From: Paenibacillus algorifonticola
Lineage (GTDB): Bacteria > Bacillota > Bacilli > Paenibacillales > Paenibacillaceae
DNA length: 64,000 bases
Direction of reading: 5' to 3'
Assembly: GCF_000971975.1 (NCBI RefSeq)
Contig: NZ_LAQO01000027.1
Coordinates: 55,539 to 119,538 of the forward strand
Below the pieces are notes generated by a model. The model ran no database searches. It worked only from the letters and a program-made list of their open reading frames with translations, and was not told the DNA's origin. Below are positions 43,364-51,713 of the stretch, one piece after another. The translations under genes were made by a program, and so were the position numbers. Numbering within the stretch: position 1 is the stretch's first letter; the number at the start of each line of letters is the position of its first letter.

Positions 43364-45109
43364 TTAAATATTGCGGTACAATATCCGGTAGCCCATCGGC
43401 TCAAGCTCAATGCGGAGCTGATCCTTGAACGTCGCCACTTCTTCCTCTGTGAGCGCATCACGCCAGCCGCCGGCCAGCATCGGGTGGGCGAGAAATACAT
43501 CTTCCTCTGTATTGTTCATCCAAATGGTGAAATGCTGCTTATTGTTCATCCGCTCATAAACGAAGGTGGCTTTCTCGCTGCTCGCTTGCAGGAAGCGGAA
43601 GCGGCCGCAGCGCAGCGCCTCATGCTTTTTACGGAGCGAAATGACGATCCGATAAAAATCATGCAAATCCCGATCCTGCTTGGCCTCGTCCCATTCCATG
43701 CATTTGCGGCAATCCGGGTCGCCGCCGCCTTGTATGCCAACTTCATCGCCATAGAAGACGCAAGGTACGCCCATCGACGTCATCATAAACACTGCCGCCA
43801 GCTTCGCCCTCCGTTTATCGCCACCCATCCGGGTTAAGGAGCGCGGAATATCGTGGCTCGATAGCAGGTTAAGCAGCGCTTCGTTCGTCTGCTGGGGATA
43901 ACGTACGAGCAGGCGGTTTACCTCCTCGGCAAAATCCGAGGCATGCCTGCCGTTGTTGGAGAAAAAATCGAGCACGCTGTTCGTAAAGGGATAGTTCATC
44001 GACGAATCGAACTGGTCGCCTTGCAGCCAGCGCAGCGCATCTCCCCACACCTCGCCGATAATGTAGGTGTCATACTTCACTGCCTTGACTGCGCCGCGGA
44101 ATTCCCGCCAGAAATGATGATCGATTTCGTCGGCGACATCAAGCCGCCAGCCGTCAATGTCCGCTTCACGAATCCAATGGACGGCGACATCGAGCAAATA
44201 TTTTTTCACCTCGGGGTTGGCGGTGTTGAGCTTAGGCATATTGCCATAAAAACCGAACGTATCATAGTTCGCCTTGCCATCCTGAACGGCTACCGGAAAG
44301 TGATTCAAATGGAACCAGTCCTTGTATTTGGACTTTTCGCCGTTTTTCAGCACATCCTGAAAATGGGGGAACTGCTCGCTCACATGATTGAACACCGCAT
44401 CCAGCACGACGCGAATGCTGCGCTTATGGCACTCGTCGACCAGCTTCTTGAGCAGCTCGAGATCGCCGAACTGCGGATCAATCGTATGATAATCGACCGT
44501 ATCGTATTTATGATTGGAAGGCGAAGTGAACAGTGGTGTCAAATAGATCGCGTTTACGCCTAAGTCGCTAATGTAATCCAGCTTCTCTAAAATCCCCTGC
44601 AAGTCGCCGCCGAAATGTGAATGAATATCCGGCTTTTCTCCCCAAGGCCTCACGTAATCGTGGTCGTTTTCCTTGTTTCGGTTATTGAAGCGGTCCACCA
44701 TGATTTGATAAAAGACCGCGTTTTTCGCCCAGTCTGGCGCATCGAACAAGTCGACCTCATGAATGTAGGGCACCTCGAAATAACCGCCTGGAGGTGTCGG
44801 CTGCTGCGCATAAAAACCTGTCTCGATCTTCCACAGCGTCTCTGTGCCGGCATGCATACGGAAACCGTAGGAAAAGCGTTTGTATTTAGGGATAATAACG
44901 CCTTCCCAGTAATCAAACAGCTGATCGGAGGCGATTTTTTCCATTACAATTTCCTGGAGGTTGCCGTTCCAGTCGTATTTGTCTCCGGCGACCATGACGA
45001 CGTCCTCCACATCATTTTTTTTCGTGCGCAGCCGAATGTGATAGGTTCTCAGATCATAGGCATAGGCCCACTTGTGGCTCGGGGTGTGATGAATGGCTTC
45101 TCTTTGCAT
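43364..45109 (-). CDS. Neopullulanase / cyclomaltodextrinase-type GH13 glycosidase
   Basis: 581 residues, ATG 45109. An N-terminal CBM34-like domain is followed by KNAVFYQIMVDRFNN, FGGDLQGILEKLDYISDLGVNAIYLTPLF, DAVFNHVS, the nucleophile in DGWRLDVADEI, acid Glu in IIGEVWGDA, and LLSSHDIPRSLTRM. The order matches GH13_20 enzymes, usually cytoplasmic in Bacillota, that split cyclodextrins, maltodextrins and pullulan. No signal peptide. Likely degrades glycogen or imported dextrins near the glg genes. Confidence 0.94.
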   Translation of the reverse strand: MQREAIHHTPSHKWAYAYDLRTYHIRLRTKKNDVEDVVMVAGDKYDWNGNLQEIVMEKIASDQLFDYWEGVIIPKYKRFSYGFRMHAGTETLWKIETGFYAQQPTPPGGYFEVPYIHEVDLFDAPDWAKNAVFYQIMVDRFNNRNKENDHDYVRPWGEKPDIHSHFGGDLQGILEKLDYISDLGVNAIYLTPLFTSPSNHKYDTVDYHTIDPQFGDLELLKKLVDECHKRSIRVVLDAVFNHVSEQFPHFQDVLKNGEKSKYKDWFHLNHFPVAVQDGKANYDTFGFYGNMPKLNTANPEVKKYLLDVAVHWIREADIDGWRLDVADEIDHHFWREFRGAVKAVKYDTYIIGEVWGDALRWLQGDQFDSSMNYPFTNSVLDFFSNNGRHASDFAEEVNRLLVRYPQQTNEALLNLLSSHDIPRSLTRMGGDKRRAKLAAVFMMTSMGVPCVFYGDEVGIQGGGDPDCRKCMEWDEAKQDRDLHDFYRIVISLRKKHEALRCGRFRFLQASSEKATFVYERMNNKQHFTIWMNNTEEDVFLAHPMLAGGWRDALTEEEVATFKDQLRIELEPMGYRILYRNI

Positions 45110-45149
45110 AAATAGTCGTTTCTCCTCTCCTATTAAGCAGTTGGCTTAA

Positions 45150-45965
45150 CTAGCCGTGAAGCAAGGATTCCGCTCCGTCAATGTAAACCGTTGTGCCTGT
45201 AATATGATGCGAATCATCCGAGCCGAGGAACAGCGCAAGCTGGGCGACCTGCTCGGGCGAGCCAGGTCCCTTCTCCAGCGGCTGATCGCCTTCTGGGAAG
45301 TTGACCGGAATTTGCACCTCCTCCAAATAAGGCGAGCGTTTCGTGCTTTTATCGATATTCGTCTTAATCGAGCCGGGGCAGATTGCATTGACGCGAATGC
45401 GGTAATTCGCCAGCTCCAGCGCCGCCATCTGTGTGAAAGCAACCTGCGCCGCCTTCGTGCTGCTGTAAGCGCTGAACCCGATATTCGAGAAGACGCGGTT
45501 GCCATTAATGGAGCTCGTAATCAAAATACTGCCGCCCTTTTCCTTAAGCGCCGGAATGGCATGCTTCACGGTCAGAAACGTACCGTTCAGGTTAATGTTG
45601 ATCGTCTTGCTCCAATCCTCCAACCTCATCAGCTCTATGGGGGCCATGGAGCCATTAATACCAGCATTGGCATAAATGATGTCAAGCTTGCCCAGCTTGT
45701 CTAACGCAACTTTATATGCAGCCTCGATCGCTTCCTCGCTTGATATGTCGGTCACGGCTGTTGCGCAGGTGACGCCGAAAGCTTCTGCCTCCTGCTTGAC
45801 TATGGCGAGCCCTTCCTCATTCACATCGAGCAGTGCCACATTAGCGCCTTCCTTGGCGAACAGCAGTGCCGCCGCGCGGCCGATACCGGAGCTGGCTCCG
45901 GTTATCAGGGCGGCTTTGCCCGCCAGCCTGCCGCTGCCTGTCTTCGTTTGTTCATTCGCCATCAT
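45150..45965 (-). CDS. SDR-family oxidoreductase
   Basis: 271 residues, ATG 45965 after GCAGGAGGTTTTCA. TGASSGIGRAAALLFAKEG, LLDVNEE (Asp, so NAD), YANAGINGSMAP, catalytic Ser in ITSSINGNRVFS, and SAYSSTKAAQVAF (Tyr-x3-Lys). End GTTVYIDGAESLLHG. Substrate unknown. 40 bases downstream of the GH13 gene's start side; both read leftward, so this is the upstream gene of that pair. Confidence 0.93.
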   Translation of the reverse strand: MMANEQTKTGSGRLAGKAALITGASSGIGRAAALLFAKEGANVALLDVNEEGLAIVKQEAEAFGVTCATAVTDISSEEAIEAAYKVALDKLGKLDIIYANAGINGSMAPIELMRLEDWSKTININLNGTFLTVKHAIPALKEKGGSILITSSINGNRVFSNIGFSAYSSTKAAQVAFTQMAALELANYRIRVNAICPGSIKTNIDKSTKRSPYLEEVQIPVNFPEGDQPLEKGPGSPEQVAQLALFLGSDDSHHITGTTVYIDGAESLLHG

Positions 45966-46286
45966 TGAAAACCTCCTGCAATGTATAATTATGATCGGGG
46001 AACATGCGCTGCAAATCCGTATTCTGTTAAGATGATCTAATTTCTCTTACCCTAAACCCATTGGGTATTCCCAACTATTTCAATTTTTATTTTGCGGTTT
46101 CTGCGCTGCAACATTGAACAACCGAAAGGAATGCAGCAGTGGCGACCATAGTGCACATATCCATCCTTTGTTCACACATGTTTACAAGTTGGAAACAAGT
46201 TCGATATATTGGCGATGTACAGCTGCATTATGCTAAGCGTTAAAGGGTAATATGGGTTAGACAGGCATGAGGGGGAGCGATGTCGG
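45966..46286. other. Divergent control region of an SDR and a two-component operon
   Basis: 321 bases without a gene. Contains the promoter at 46181-46210 for the response regulator and a short perfect palindrome ACCCATTGGGT at 46056-46066. Confidence 0.5.
46181..46210 (+). promoter_or_regulatory. Promoter of the two-component operon
   Basis: TTTACA at 46181-46186, 18-nt spacer, TATATT at 46205-46210. Leader about 70 nt. Confidence 0.5.
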
Positions 46287-47018
46287 ATGACAGGTCAAAT
46301 GATAGATAAAAAAATATTGGTCGTGGACGATGAAGCGAGTATCGTCAGCGCTGTCGCTTACGCATTCAGACGCGAGGGTTATTTGGTCGAGACGGCTGGC
46401 GATGGGGAAGAGGCGCTGGAGAAGGTTGCAGTCTTCCAGCCGCATGTCATTATTCTGGACGTCATGATGCCGCGCATGAACGGCTATGAAGTGTGCCGGA
46501 AGCTGGAGAACCGTCATGGCGTCGGCATTATTTTGCTCACGGTCAAAAATGACATCGTCGACAAGGTGCTGGGGCTTGAGCTTGGCGCCGACGATTATAT
46601 GACGAAGCCGTTTGATTTGCGCGAGCTTGTCGCCAGAGCGAAGGCGCTGATGCGGCGCGTCGAGAAGCTCGCTGGACGCGAGGAGGAGCCGGGTGTGTAT
46701 GAGCTGGGCAGCATTCGCGTGCATATGCAGCAGCGGCTCATCATGGCTGGAGATACGGCGCTTGAGCTGACGCCGAAGGAATTTGATCTTGCCGCGCTGC
46801 TGCTGTCGCATCCCGAGCGGGTATACACCCGTGAGGAGCTGCTTGATCTGGTGTGGGATATGGAATACGCGGGCGGAACACGTACCGTAGATATTCATAT
46901 CCAGCGACTGCGCAAAAAGCTTGGCGATTCGAGCCAGACGCTGCTCCAGACCGTATATGGCATCGGCTATAAAGCTTCGAAGGCCGGAGCATCGGCAAAA
47001 GCGAGTGAGCCGTCATGA
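46287..47018 (+). CDS. OmpR/PhoB-family response regulator
   Basis: 243 residues, ATG 46287 with GGGGGAG 9 bases upstream. Receiver: KKILVVDDEASIV, phospho-acceptor Asp in VIILDVMMPRMNGYE, LLTVKND, and the Lys in DDYMTKPFDLREL. DNA-binding winged helix: LTPKEFDLAALLLSHPERVYTREELLDLVWD and RTVDIHIQRLRKKLGD. Overlaps the sensor kinase by ATGA. Confidence 0.96.
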   Translation: MTGQMIDKKILVVDDEASIVSAVAYAFRREGYLVETAGDGEEALEKVAVFQPHVIILDVMMPRMNGYEVCRKLENRHGVGIILLTVKNDIVDKVLGLELGADDYMTKPFDLRELVARAKALMRRVEKLAGREEEPGVYELGSIRVHMQQRLIMAGDTALELTPKEFDLAALLLSHPERVYTREELLDLVWDMEYAGGTRTVDIHIQRLRKKLGDSSQTLLQTVYGIGYKASKAGASAKASEPS

Positions 47019-48484
47019 GAATCAGCCTGAAGCTGCGGATGAGCATTGTGCTCGTCGTGCTGCTGGCGCTCACCGTAAGCGTACTGAGCATGATGGTGCT
47101 AAGCGGAATCAAGCGCGATCAGCAGGAGCGTACCGAGAAGCTGCTGGCCAAGCAGAGCGAGGTGGCGGCACAATACGTTCGGCAAAGCTTCGCTACAAGC
47201 GAACCGCAGCTTGCGCGTGTAACCTTCATGCCTTTAAGAGGGCAGCGGCTGGCGCTATACATTTCTATGATCAGCGGCATGCAGACGACGTTGTATGACA
47301 CGCAGGGCAAAGAAGCCGGCAGCTCCATTCCCGTTGGCGGAGAAAAAGGAGCAAATTTGTCCGACACGCTGCAATACGCCCTGAATGGCAAAATCGCCTA
47401 TCAAACGGCGGGAGATTCCCTGATTTATTTTGCGCCTTTGCAGGGCGAGGACGGATTGCTAGGCGTGGTTAGCTTCCATTACTCGTTGAAAAATGACCAT
47501 CAGTTCGCCCAGACGATCCGCGAGCTGTTTCAAACCGCGGGCATTATTGCCTTGGTGGCAGGAGCCGCTATGGGCTATGGGTATTTTTATAGGCTTGCTG
47601 CGGTCATTTCCCGGCTGAGAAGCGCTGCGGGCAGCATTCGAGAAGGGCGGTATTTGCAGCAAAATCCCGTACGCAGGCGCGATGAGCTGGGCGACTTAAG
47701 CCGGGATATTTTTTTTATGAGCGGCGCAATTGAACGGCATATTGAGGAAATGCAGGAGGAGCAGCGCAAGCTTACGCTGGCCATCCTCAAGCTGCAGCAA
47801 TTGGAGCAGCAGCAGAAGCAGTTCATCGGCAACATCAGCCATGAATTCAAGACGCCGCTCACGTCGATTCGGGCGTATGTGGATTTGCTGGATATGTACC
47901 GCGATGATCCGAAGCTCATTGATGAGGCGATTCAAAGCATGGGCAAGGAAACCGGACGGCTGTACGATATGGTCGAGAAGGTGCTGCATTTGGCGGCGCT
48001 GGAAAAGTATGAATTTGAGCAGCAGGCGGAGGTCGTGCAGCTGGATGCGCTGCTGCTGGATTTGTGCACGCGGATGCAGGGCAAAGCGGCAAAATTTGAT
48101 TTGACGCTGCATACGCAGCTGGAGCCTGCCGTTATCTGGGCGGATCAGGAAAGCCTCATGCAAATATTCATCAACTTAATTGATAATGCGATTAAATACA
48201 ATCGTCCAGGCGGGCAGATTAAGGTCGCGCTGTTTGTTGACGGAAACAGAGTTGACGTAACCGTACAGGATACAGGGATAGGCATTCCAGCCGAAGCGCA
48301 TGGCAAAATTTTTGAGCCCTTCTATACCGTCAATCGCGACCGCTCCCGCATCTCGGGCGGAACGGGGCTCGGACTGTCGCTCGTTAAGCAGCTTGCCGAG
48401 GCGCAGAAGGGCGAGCTGGCGCTGGTGAAGTCAGGCGAGGATGGAACGACGTTCAGGGTCTATTTTCCGCTATATAACGGTTAA
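47015..48484 (+). CDS. Sensor histidine kinase
   Basis: 489 residues. Two membrane segments (SIVLVVLLALTVSVLSMMVLSG near residues 9-30; IIALVAGAAMGYGYFY near 173-190) flank an extracytoplasmic sensor of about 140 residues. HAMP follows, then the phospho-His in GNISHEFKTPLTSIRAYVDLL, N-box INLIDNAIKYNRPGG, and G-boxes VTVQDTGIGIPAE and SGGTGLGLSLVK. The partner is the regulator just upstream. The signal is unknown; the adjacent lipoprotein gene is a candidate partner or target. Confidence 0.95.
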   Translation: MRISLKLRMSIVLVVLLALTVSVLSMMVLSGIKRDQQERTEKLLAKQSEVAAQYVRQSFATSEPQLARVTFMPLRGQRLALYISMISGMQTTLYDTQGKEAGSSIPVGGEKGANLSDTLQYALNGKIAYQTAGDSLIYFAPLQGEDGLLGVVSFHYSLKNDHQFAQTIRELFQTAGIIALVAGAAMGYGYFYRLAAVISRLRSAAGSIREGRYLQQNPVRRRDELGDLSRDIFFMSGAIERHIEEMQEEQRKLTLAILKLQQLEQQQKQFIGNISHEFKTPLTSIRAYVDLLDMYRDDPKLIDEAIQSMGKETGRLYDMVEKVLHLAALEKYEFEQQAEVVQLDALLLDLCTRMQGKAAKFDLTLHTQLEPAVIWADQESLMQIFINLIDNAIKYNRPGGQIKVALFVDGNRVDVTVQDTGIGIPAEAHGKIFEPFYTVNRDRSRISGGTGLGLSLVKQLAEAQKGELALVKSGEDGTTFRVYFPLYNG

Positions 48485-48576
48485 AGGTTTACAGGCCCGA
48501 AACAAGCTGGAGATGATGCGGATACATCGGCTGATTACAATAAACGCATAGCAATAAAGGGGAGGGGAAATGAGAG

Positions 48577-49671
48577 ATGAAACAAACCCATTTCAAATGG
48601 ATAAGTACAGGTGCGGCTGCATGTTGTGTGGCGCTGCTGCTGGCGGGCTGCGGAGACGGAAACGCCCCAACACGCGAAACGATACAAAAGCCGGATAAAA
48701 CGATAACCGTCGTCGAGCCGGATCAGTCGACCGATACGAAGGTCGCTGTCAGCCAAATTGCACAAATAGACAGAACGCGGGGGATTAGCTTTATTACCGA
48801 GGAGCAGTTGGTCATTGTCAAACGCAATGAGAATGAGCAGAAAATAGCGGTGGAAGGGGAAATGATGTTTCCCAACAATTTGTATTTGCACAATCTGGCA
48901 ACGAAGCAGGAGGAGGCCTTGAATGAGCAGCCTGCGCATCAGGGATTTGCCAAGCCGTCTCCGGACGGGAAATATTTATTTTATAAGCTGAATAACGAAG
49001 AGAGTGCCCACGGCTATATTATGGATCTAGAGACGAGGGAATCGGTCGAACTGGGCAACGATGTAATCGATACGACGACAGGCATGTGGATGGACGATAC
49101 GCATGTGCTGTTTATGACGATCGAGGGCAAAGTGATCAAGGCGGGCGCCGATGGCACATTGGAGACGATATACGATAGCGAGCAGCGGATATTTACGGCG
49201 ATGCCCGGCGAGGGCGGCATTTATTATGTGGTGAATGAAGTGCTGTATTTCCTGCCTGATGGCAGCAAGCAGGCGGAAAAGCTGGCAACGGACGTCGTTT
49301 GGGTCATTCCGTCGCCAGAGCGCAAGCAGCTCGCTTTGGTGAAGCGAACGTCGAATACGACACGGACGCTGATGATTACGGACGCGAAGGGCAATGAACC
49401 GATTGAGCTTGGCAGCGCGACGCAAGTATTTGGCACAAGCTGGTCGCCGGATGGCAAGAAGCTGGCCTACAGCCTGACATCGGAAGGAACGGGCGGCGAC
49501 AACGGTGTTTTTGTAGCGGATGCTATTAGTGGCGATACAGTGCCGATCAAGCTGGATGTCCAGTATTTATCCGATGATCTCAGCTGGAGCCCCTCCGGCA
49601 AAAAAATCGTCGCAGCGACTTATTCGCAGGAGCAGAACGATTTTATTACGTTTGTGATTACGTTGAAATAG
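48577..49671 (+). CDS. Lipoprotein with TolB-like beta-propeller
   Basis: 364 residues, ATG 48577 after AAGGGGAGGGGAAATGAGAG. Signal peptide with lipobox (VALLLAGCGDGN; lipid on Cys). PD40/TolB-type strands: KPSPDGKYLFYKL, SPERKQLALVK, SWSPDGKKLAYSL, SWSPSGKKIVAAT. Anchored outside the membrane. Located 92 bases after the kinase gene; it could be a sensor accessory of, or regulated by, that system (inference). Not a known enzyme. Confidence 0.88.
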   Translation: MKQTHFKWISTGAAACCVALLLAGCGDGNAPTRETIQKPDKTITVVEPDQSTDTKVAVSQIAQIDRTRGISFITEEQLVIVKRNENEQKIAVEGEMMFPNNLYLHNLATKQEEALNEQPAHQGFAKPSPDGKYLFYKLNNEESAHGYIMDLETRESVELGNDVIDTTTGMWMDDTHVLFMTIEGKVIKAGADGTLETIYDSEQRIFTAMPGEGGIYYVVNEVLYFLPDGSKQAEKLATDVVWVIPSPERKQLALVKRTSNTTRTLMITDAKGNEPIELGSATQVFGTSWSPDGKKLAYSLTSEGTGGDNGVFVADAISGDTVPIKLDVQYLSDDLSWSPSGKKIVAATYSQEQNDFITFVITLK

Positions 49672-49710
49672 ATCAATTGTATACTGCTCGCAGCTTAATA
49701 TTCTATGGGG

Positions 49711-49756
49711 AAAACACGTTCAAGGAAGGGTCTACTCTTCTATTGAACGTGTTTTG
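49711..49756. terminator. Rho-independent terminator
   Basis: AAAACACGTTCAA pairs with TTGAACGTGTTTT, 13 bp, followed by GTTGTGTTATTTTGG; A-rich on the left so it may also work on the minus strand. Confidence 0.78.
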
Positions 49757-49849
49757 TTGTGTTATTTTGGTGAAATGAAAATTAATCTCTAAATTCGATG
49801 AAATTAATATAGTTCTTTTTTCCTATTGGTTTAAAATTTGGAGTGAATT

Positions 49850-50668
49850 ATGATTGGTAAAAAAGGAAGTGATTGGATTTTGAGTAAAAAAATTATAAGT
49901 TTATTGGTGATTATGACATTGGTTTTTTCAAATGCTGTTTCAGTAGTATTTGCAGAGAATGCAAATATACATGTGATATCGGATACAACAGAACTTAAGA
50001 CAGTAGAAGGAGAAATTTTAGGCAATGTCACTACTGTTACAACTATAGAAAGGAGCGAAGGCTCGCAAGGTGTAAAGAATGTTATTACAGAGTCGAAAAA
50101 ATTCAATCTTAATCCTGAATATGAGAATAACAAAAATTATACTGAGATATTTTCGGACACTCTAACGGTAAATACGATATTTGCTACTTATGACTATAAG
50201 GTTTATATAAACGGGGAACTAATGAATGATAAAGAGCCTAGCATGGGACTGATGGCTGTTGACAAAGCGGGTATACCATCAGTTTGTCATTATTATAGTA
50301 ATAATACAATGACAAGCTATACTTTTGCCTGCTATGAAAGTATGAATTATAATTGGGTAGGTGATCATGCAAAACCTGATCCTGAAGGAAGCAATATTCA
50401 GAAGCAAGCTACAGCTTCTAATCAATGGTTTGCTACCGCGAAAAATGGGGTTGATTTGTTCGCTATGCAATTCAGCACGTTTGATACTGCATTAATGACT
50501 CTCATGATAGAAGTAGGCGGGACAATAGCTGGGTTATCATGGAGTGCGATTGGGGCTATTATTGTAGGTGGGGGGCTAGCAGCAGCGCTAGCAGGAAATG
50601 TTATAAATCAATGGAGCAGTTCAAAGACTTATTTAGGCAAGGCTTATAGCTATATTGAAAAACTTTAG
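49850..50668 (+). CDS. AT-rich-island secreted protein with Gly-rich hydrophobic C-terminus
   Basis: 272 residues, ATG 49850 after GGAGTGAATT; TTG 49880 (after AAAGGAAGTG) would give a more typical signal peptide (SKKIISLLVIMTLVFSNAVS, cut near VFA-EN). The mature part is Thr/Asn-rich and beta-like (ELKTVEGEILGNVTTVTT), with two cysteines (VCHYY, FACYE). The last ~55 residues hold a Gly/Ala membrane-like helix (GGTIAGLSWSAIGAIIVGGG) and an amphipathic end. Base composition is clearly AT-richer than neighbours. Layout recalls large secreted bacteriocins of the geobacillin-26 type, but I cannot confirm that. Confidence 0.75.
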   Translation: MIGKKGSDWILSKKIISLLVIMTLVFSNAVSVVFAENANIHVISDTTELKTVEGEILGNVTTVTTIERSEGSQGVKNVITESKKFNLNPEYENNKNYTEIFSDTLTVNTIFATYDYKVYINGELMNDKEPSMGLMAVDKAGIPSVCHYYSNNTMTSYTFACYESMNYNWVGDHAKPDPEGSNIQKQATASNQWFATAKNGVDLFAMQFSTFDTALMTLMIEVGGTIAGLSWSAIGAIIVGGGLAAALAGNVINQWSSSKTYLGKAYSYIEKL

Positions 50669-50740
50669 TATACTTTTGTGCGAAAAGTAATGTTTGGAAA
50701 ATGAGACGTATGATTTGTCTTGATTATAGGCGGTGAAGTT

Positions 50741-50983
50741 ATGCTTAATTTAATGGCTGTGATCGCTTATGTTCTGATCACACTATGGGTTATTTTCAGC
50801 ATTGTGAAGGTCGGAAGAACGCCTCAAAGAAGAGTGCAAAATATCTATTTACTATTTATTTCAGGGATTACTATGTTTGCAATGGCTCCTAATGAGCTTT
50901 GGAAAGCGATTTTACCGCTGTTTAATCTTGCTTTAATTATAGCCTATCTCATATTTATCTACGTCATGAGAAAAAAAGGATAA
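50741..50983 (+). CDS. Small membrane protein (80 aa) paired with the secreted protein
   Basis: ATG 50741 after AGGCGGTGAAGTT. Three hydrophobic segments: NLMAVIAYVLITLWVIFSIV, QNIYLLFISGITMFAMAP and ILPLFNLALIIAYLIFIYVM, with basic ends (GRTPQRRVQ, MRKKG). 72 bases after the secreted protein and equally AT-rich, so probably co-transferred and co-transcribed. Size and position fit an immunity or export helper protein, which is inference only. Confidence 0.72.
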   Translation: MLNLMAVIAYVLITLWVIFSIVKVGRTPQRRVQNIYLLFISGITMFAMAPNELWKAILPLFNLALIIAYLIFIYVMRKKG

Positions 50984-51159
50984 AGCCAAAACCAAATATG
51001 CCGCGTATGGCAGGATGGATTCACCGAAGCGGGATTTCCTTACTTTCGTATGAAGATATTTAGGTCAAAACGATGGTCTTAACGGCAGAAATATTGACTT
51101 AAGGCGCTATAAAGGGTATTATTACACAATCTTGAATACGAACAGTAAGGGTGAAAATC

Positions 51160-51438
51160 TTGAATTCGAAACTGCAGATTAAGAACGTTATTTTAGCCGA
51201 CAAAGATCTTGCCTCAGGGTTATATCAGTTCATCATGACACTTAGTGAAGGTTCTAAGGCGCGTTTGTTCTACAGCCAGAAGCCAGTATGGAGATTAACA
51301 GGCGTTACGCGTATGCTGAACGTGCCTTGTCCATTGTGCCGGAAAGACTACTACTGTAATTGCTTTGAGAAGAACATCGCTCATTTCAATCAGCAGATCA
51401 TCGAGAAGGATCTTATTCCGGAACCGACGAATAGCTAA
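51160..51438 (+). CDS. Small cysteine-containing protein, unknown
   Basis: TTG 51160 has AAGGGTG at a good distance; a GTG at 51151 is also in frame but lies inside that Shine-Dalgarno. 92 residues. NVPCPLCRKDYYCNCFEKN carries two CxxC/CxC pairs that may bind zinc, in the middle of an otherwise helical, charged chain. No family recognised. A terminator follows at 51466. Confidence 0.6.
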   Translation: MNSKLQIKNVILADKDLASGLYQFIMTLSEGSKARLFYSQKPVWRLTGVTRMLNVPCPLCRKDYYCNCFEKNIAHFNQQIIEKDLIPEPTNS

Positions 51439-51465
51439 TACTTGTTTGAAAAAGATTAAAAAAAC

Positions 51466-51504
51466 AGGCATCCCCGCCTCTGGCTGGTGGATGCCTATTT
51501 TTTG
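51466..51504 (+). terminator. Rho-independent terminator
   Basis: AGGCATCC pairs with GGATGCCT around a 15-nt loop, then ATTTTTT. Confidence 0.72.
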
Positions 51505-51505
51505 C

Positions 51506-51602
51506 AAATATAAGAATGTATAAGTTTCATACTCATAATCGGCTTATATTTCACCCTCGAAACGGTAGCTTTGCCGCCAGAGGACGGCTTCAGCCGTTTA
51601 CG
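51506..51602. repeat. 97-bp intergenic repeat, copy 1
   Basis: Same length as the element at 59016-59112 and about 88 of 97 bases identical. The conserved right half is CGAAACGGTAGCTTTGCCGC then CAGAGGACGGC ... CAGCCGTTTACG; the left half has a variable centre inside AT-rich AAATATAAG...GCTTATATTT. A related fragment follows at 51640-51702, with a hairpin (GAAAGGATA / TATCCTTTC, 51615-51641) between. Confidence 0.85.
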
Positions 51603-51639
51603 CTTGAAATATAGGAAAGGATATCCTAACGCTATCCTT

Positions 51640-51702
51640 TCTCTATATTTCTCGGAATGAAACGCACCGCGCCGCCAAAGGATGGCGACAGCCGTTTCAC
51701 CT
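51640..51702. repeat. Partial, diverged copy of the 97-bp repeat
   Basis: CTATATTTC..., then GAAACGCACC, GCCGCCAAAGGATGGCGACA and GCCGTTTCACC match the right half of the 97-bp element with several changes. Adjacent to the end of argS. Confidence 0.55.
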
Positions 51703-51713
51703 TGGTTTTACGC

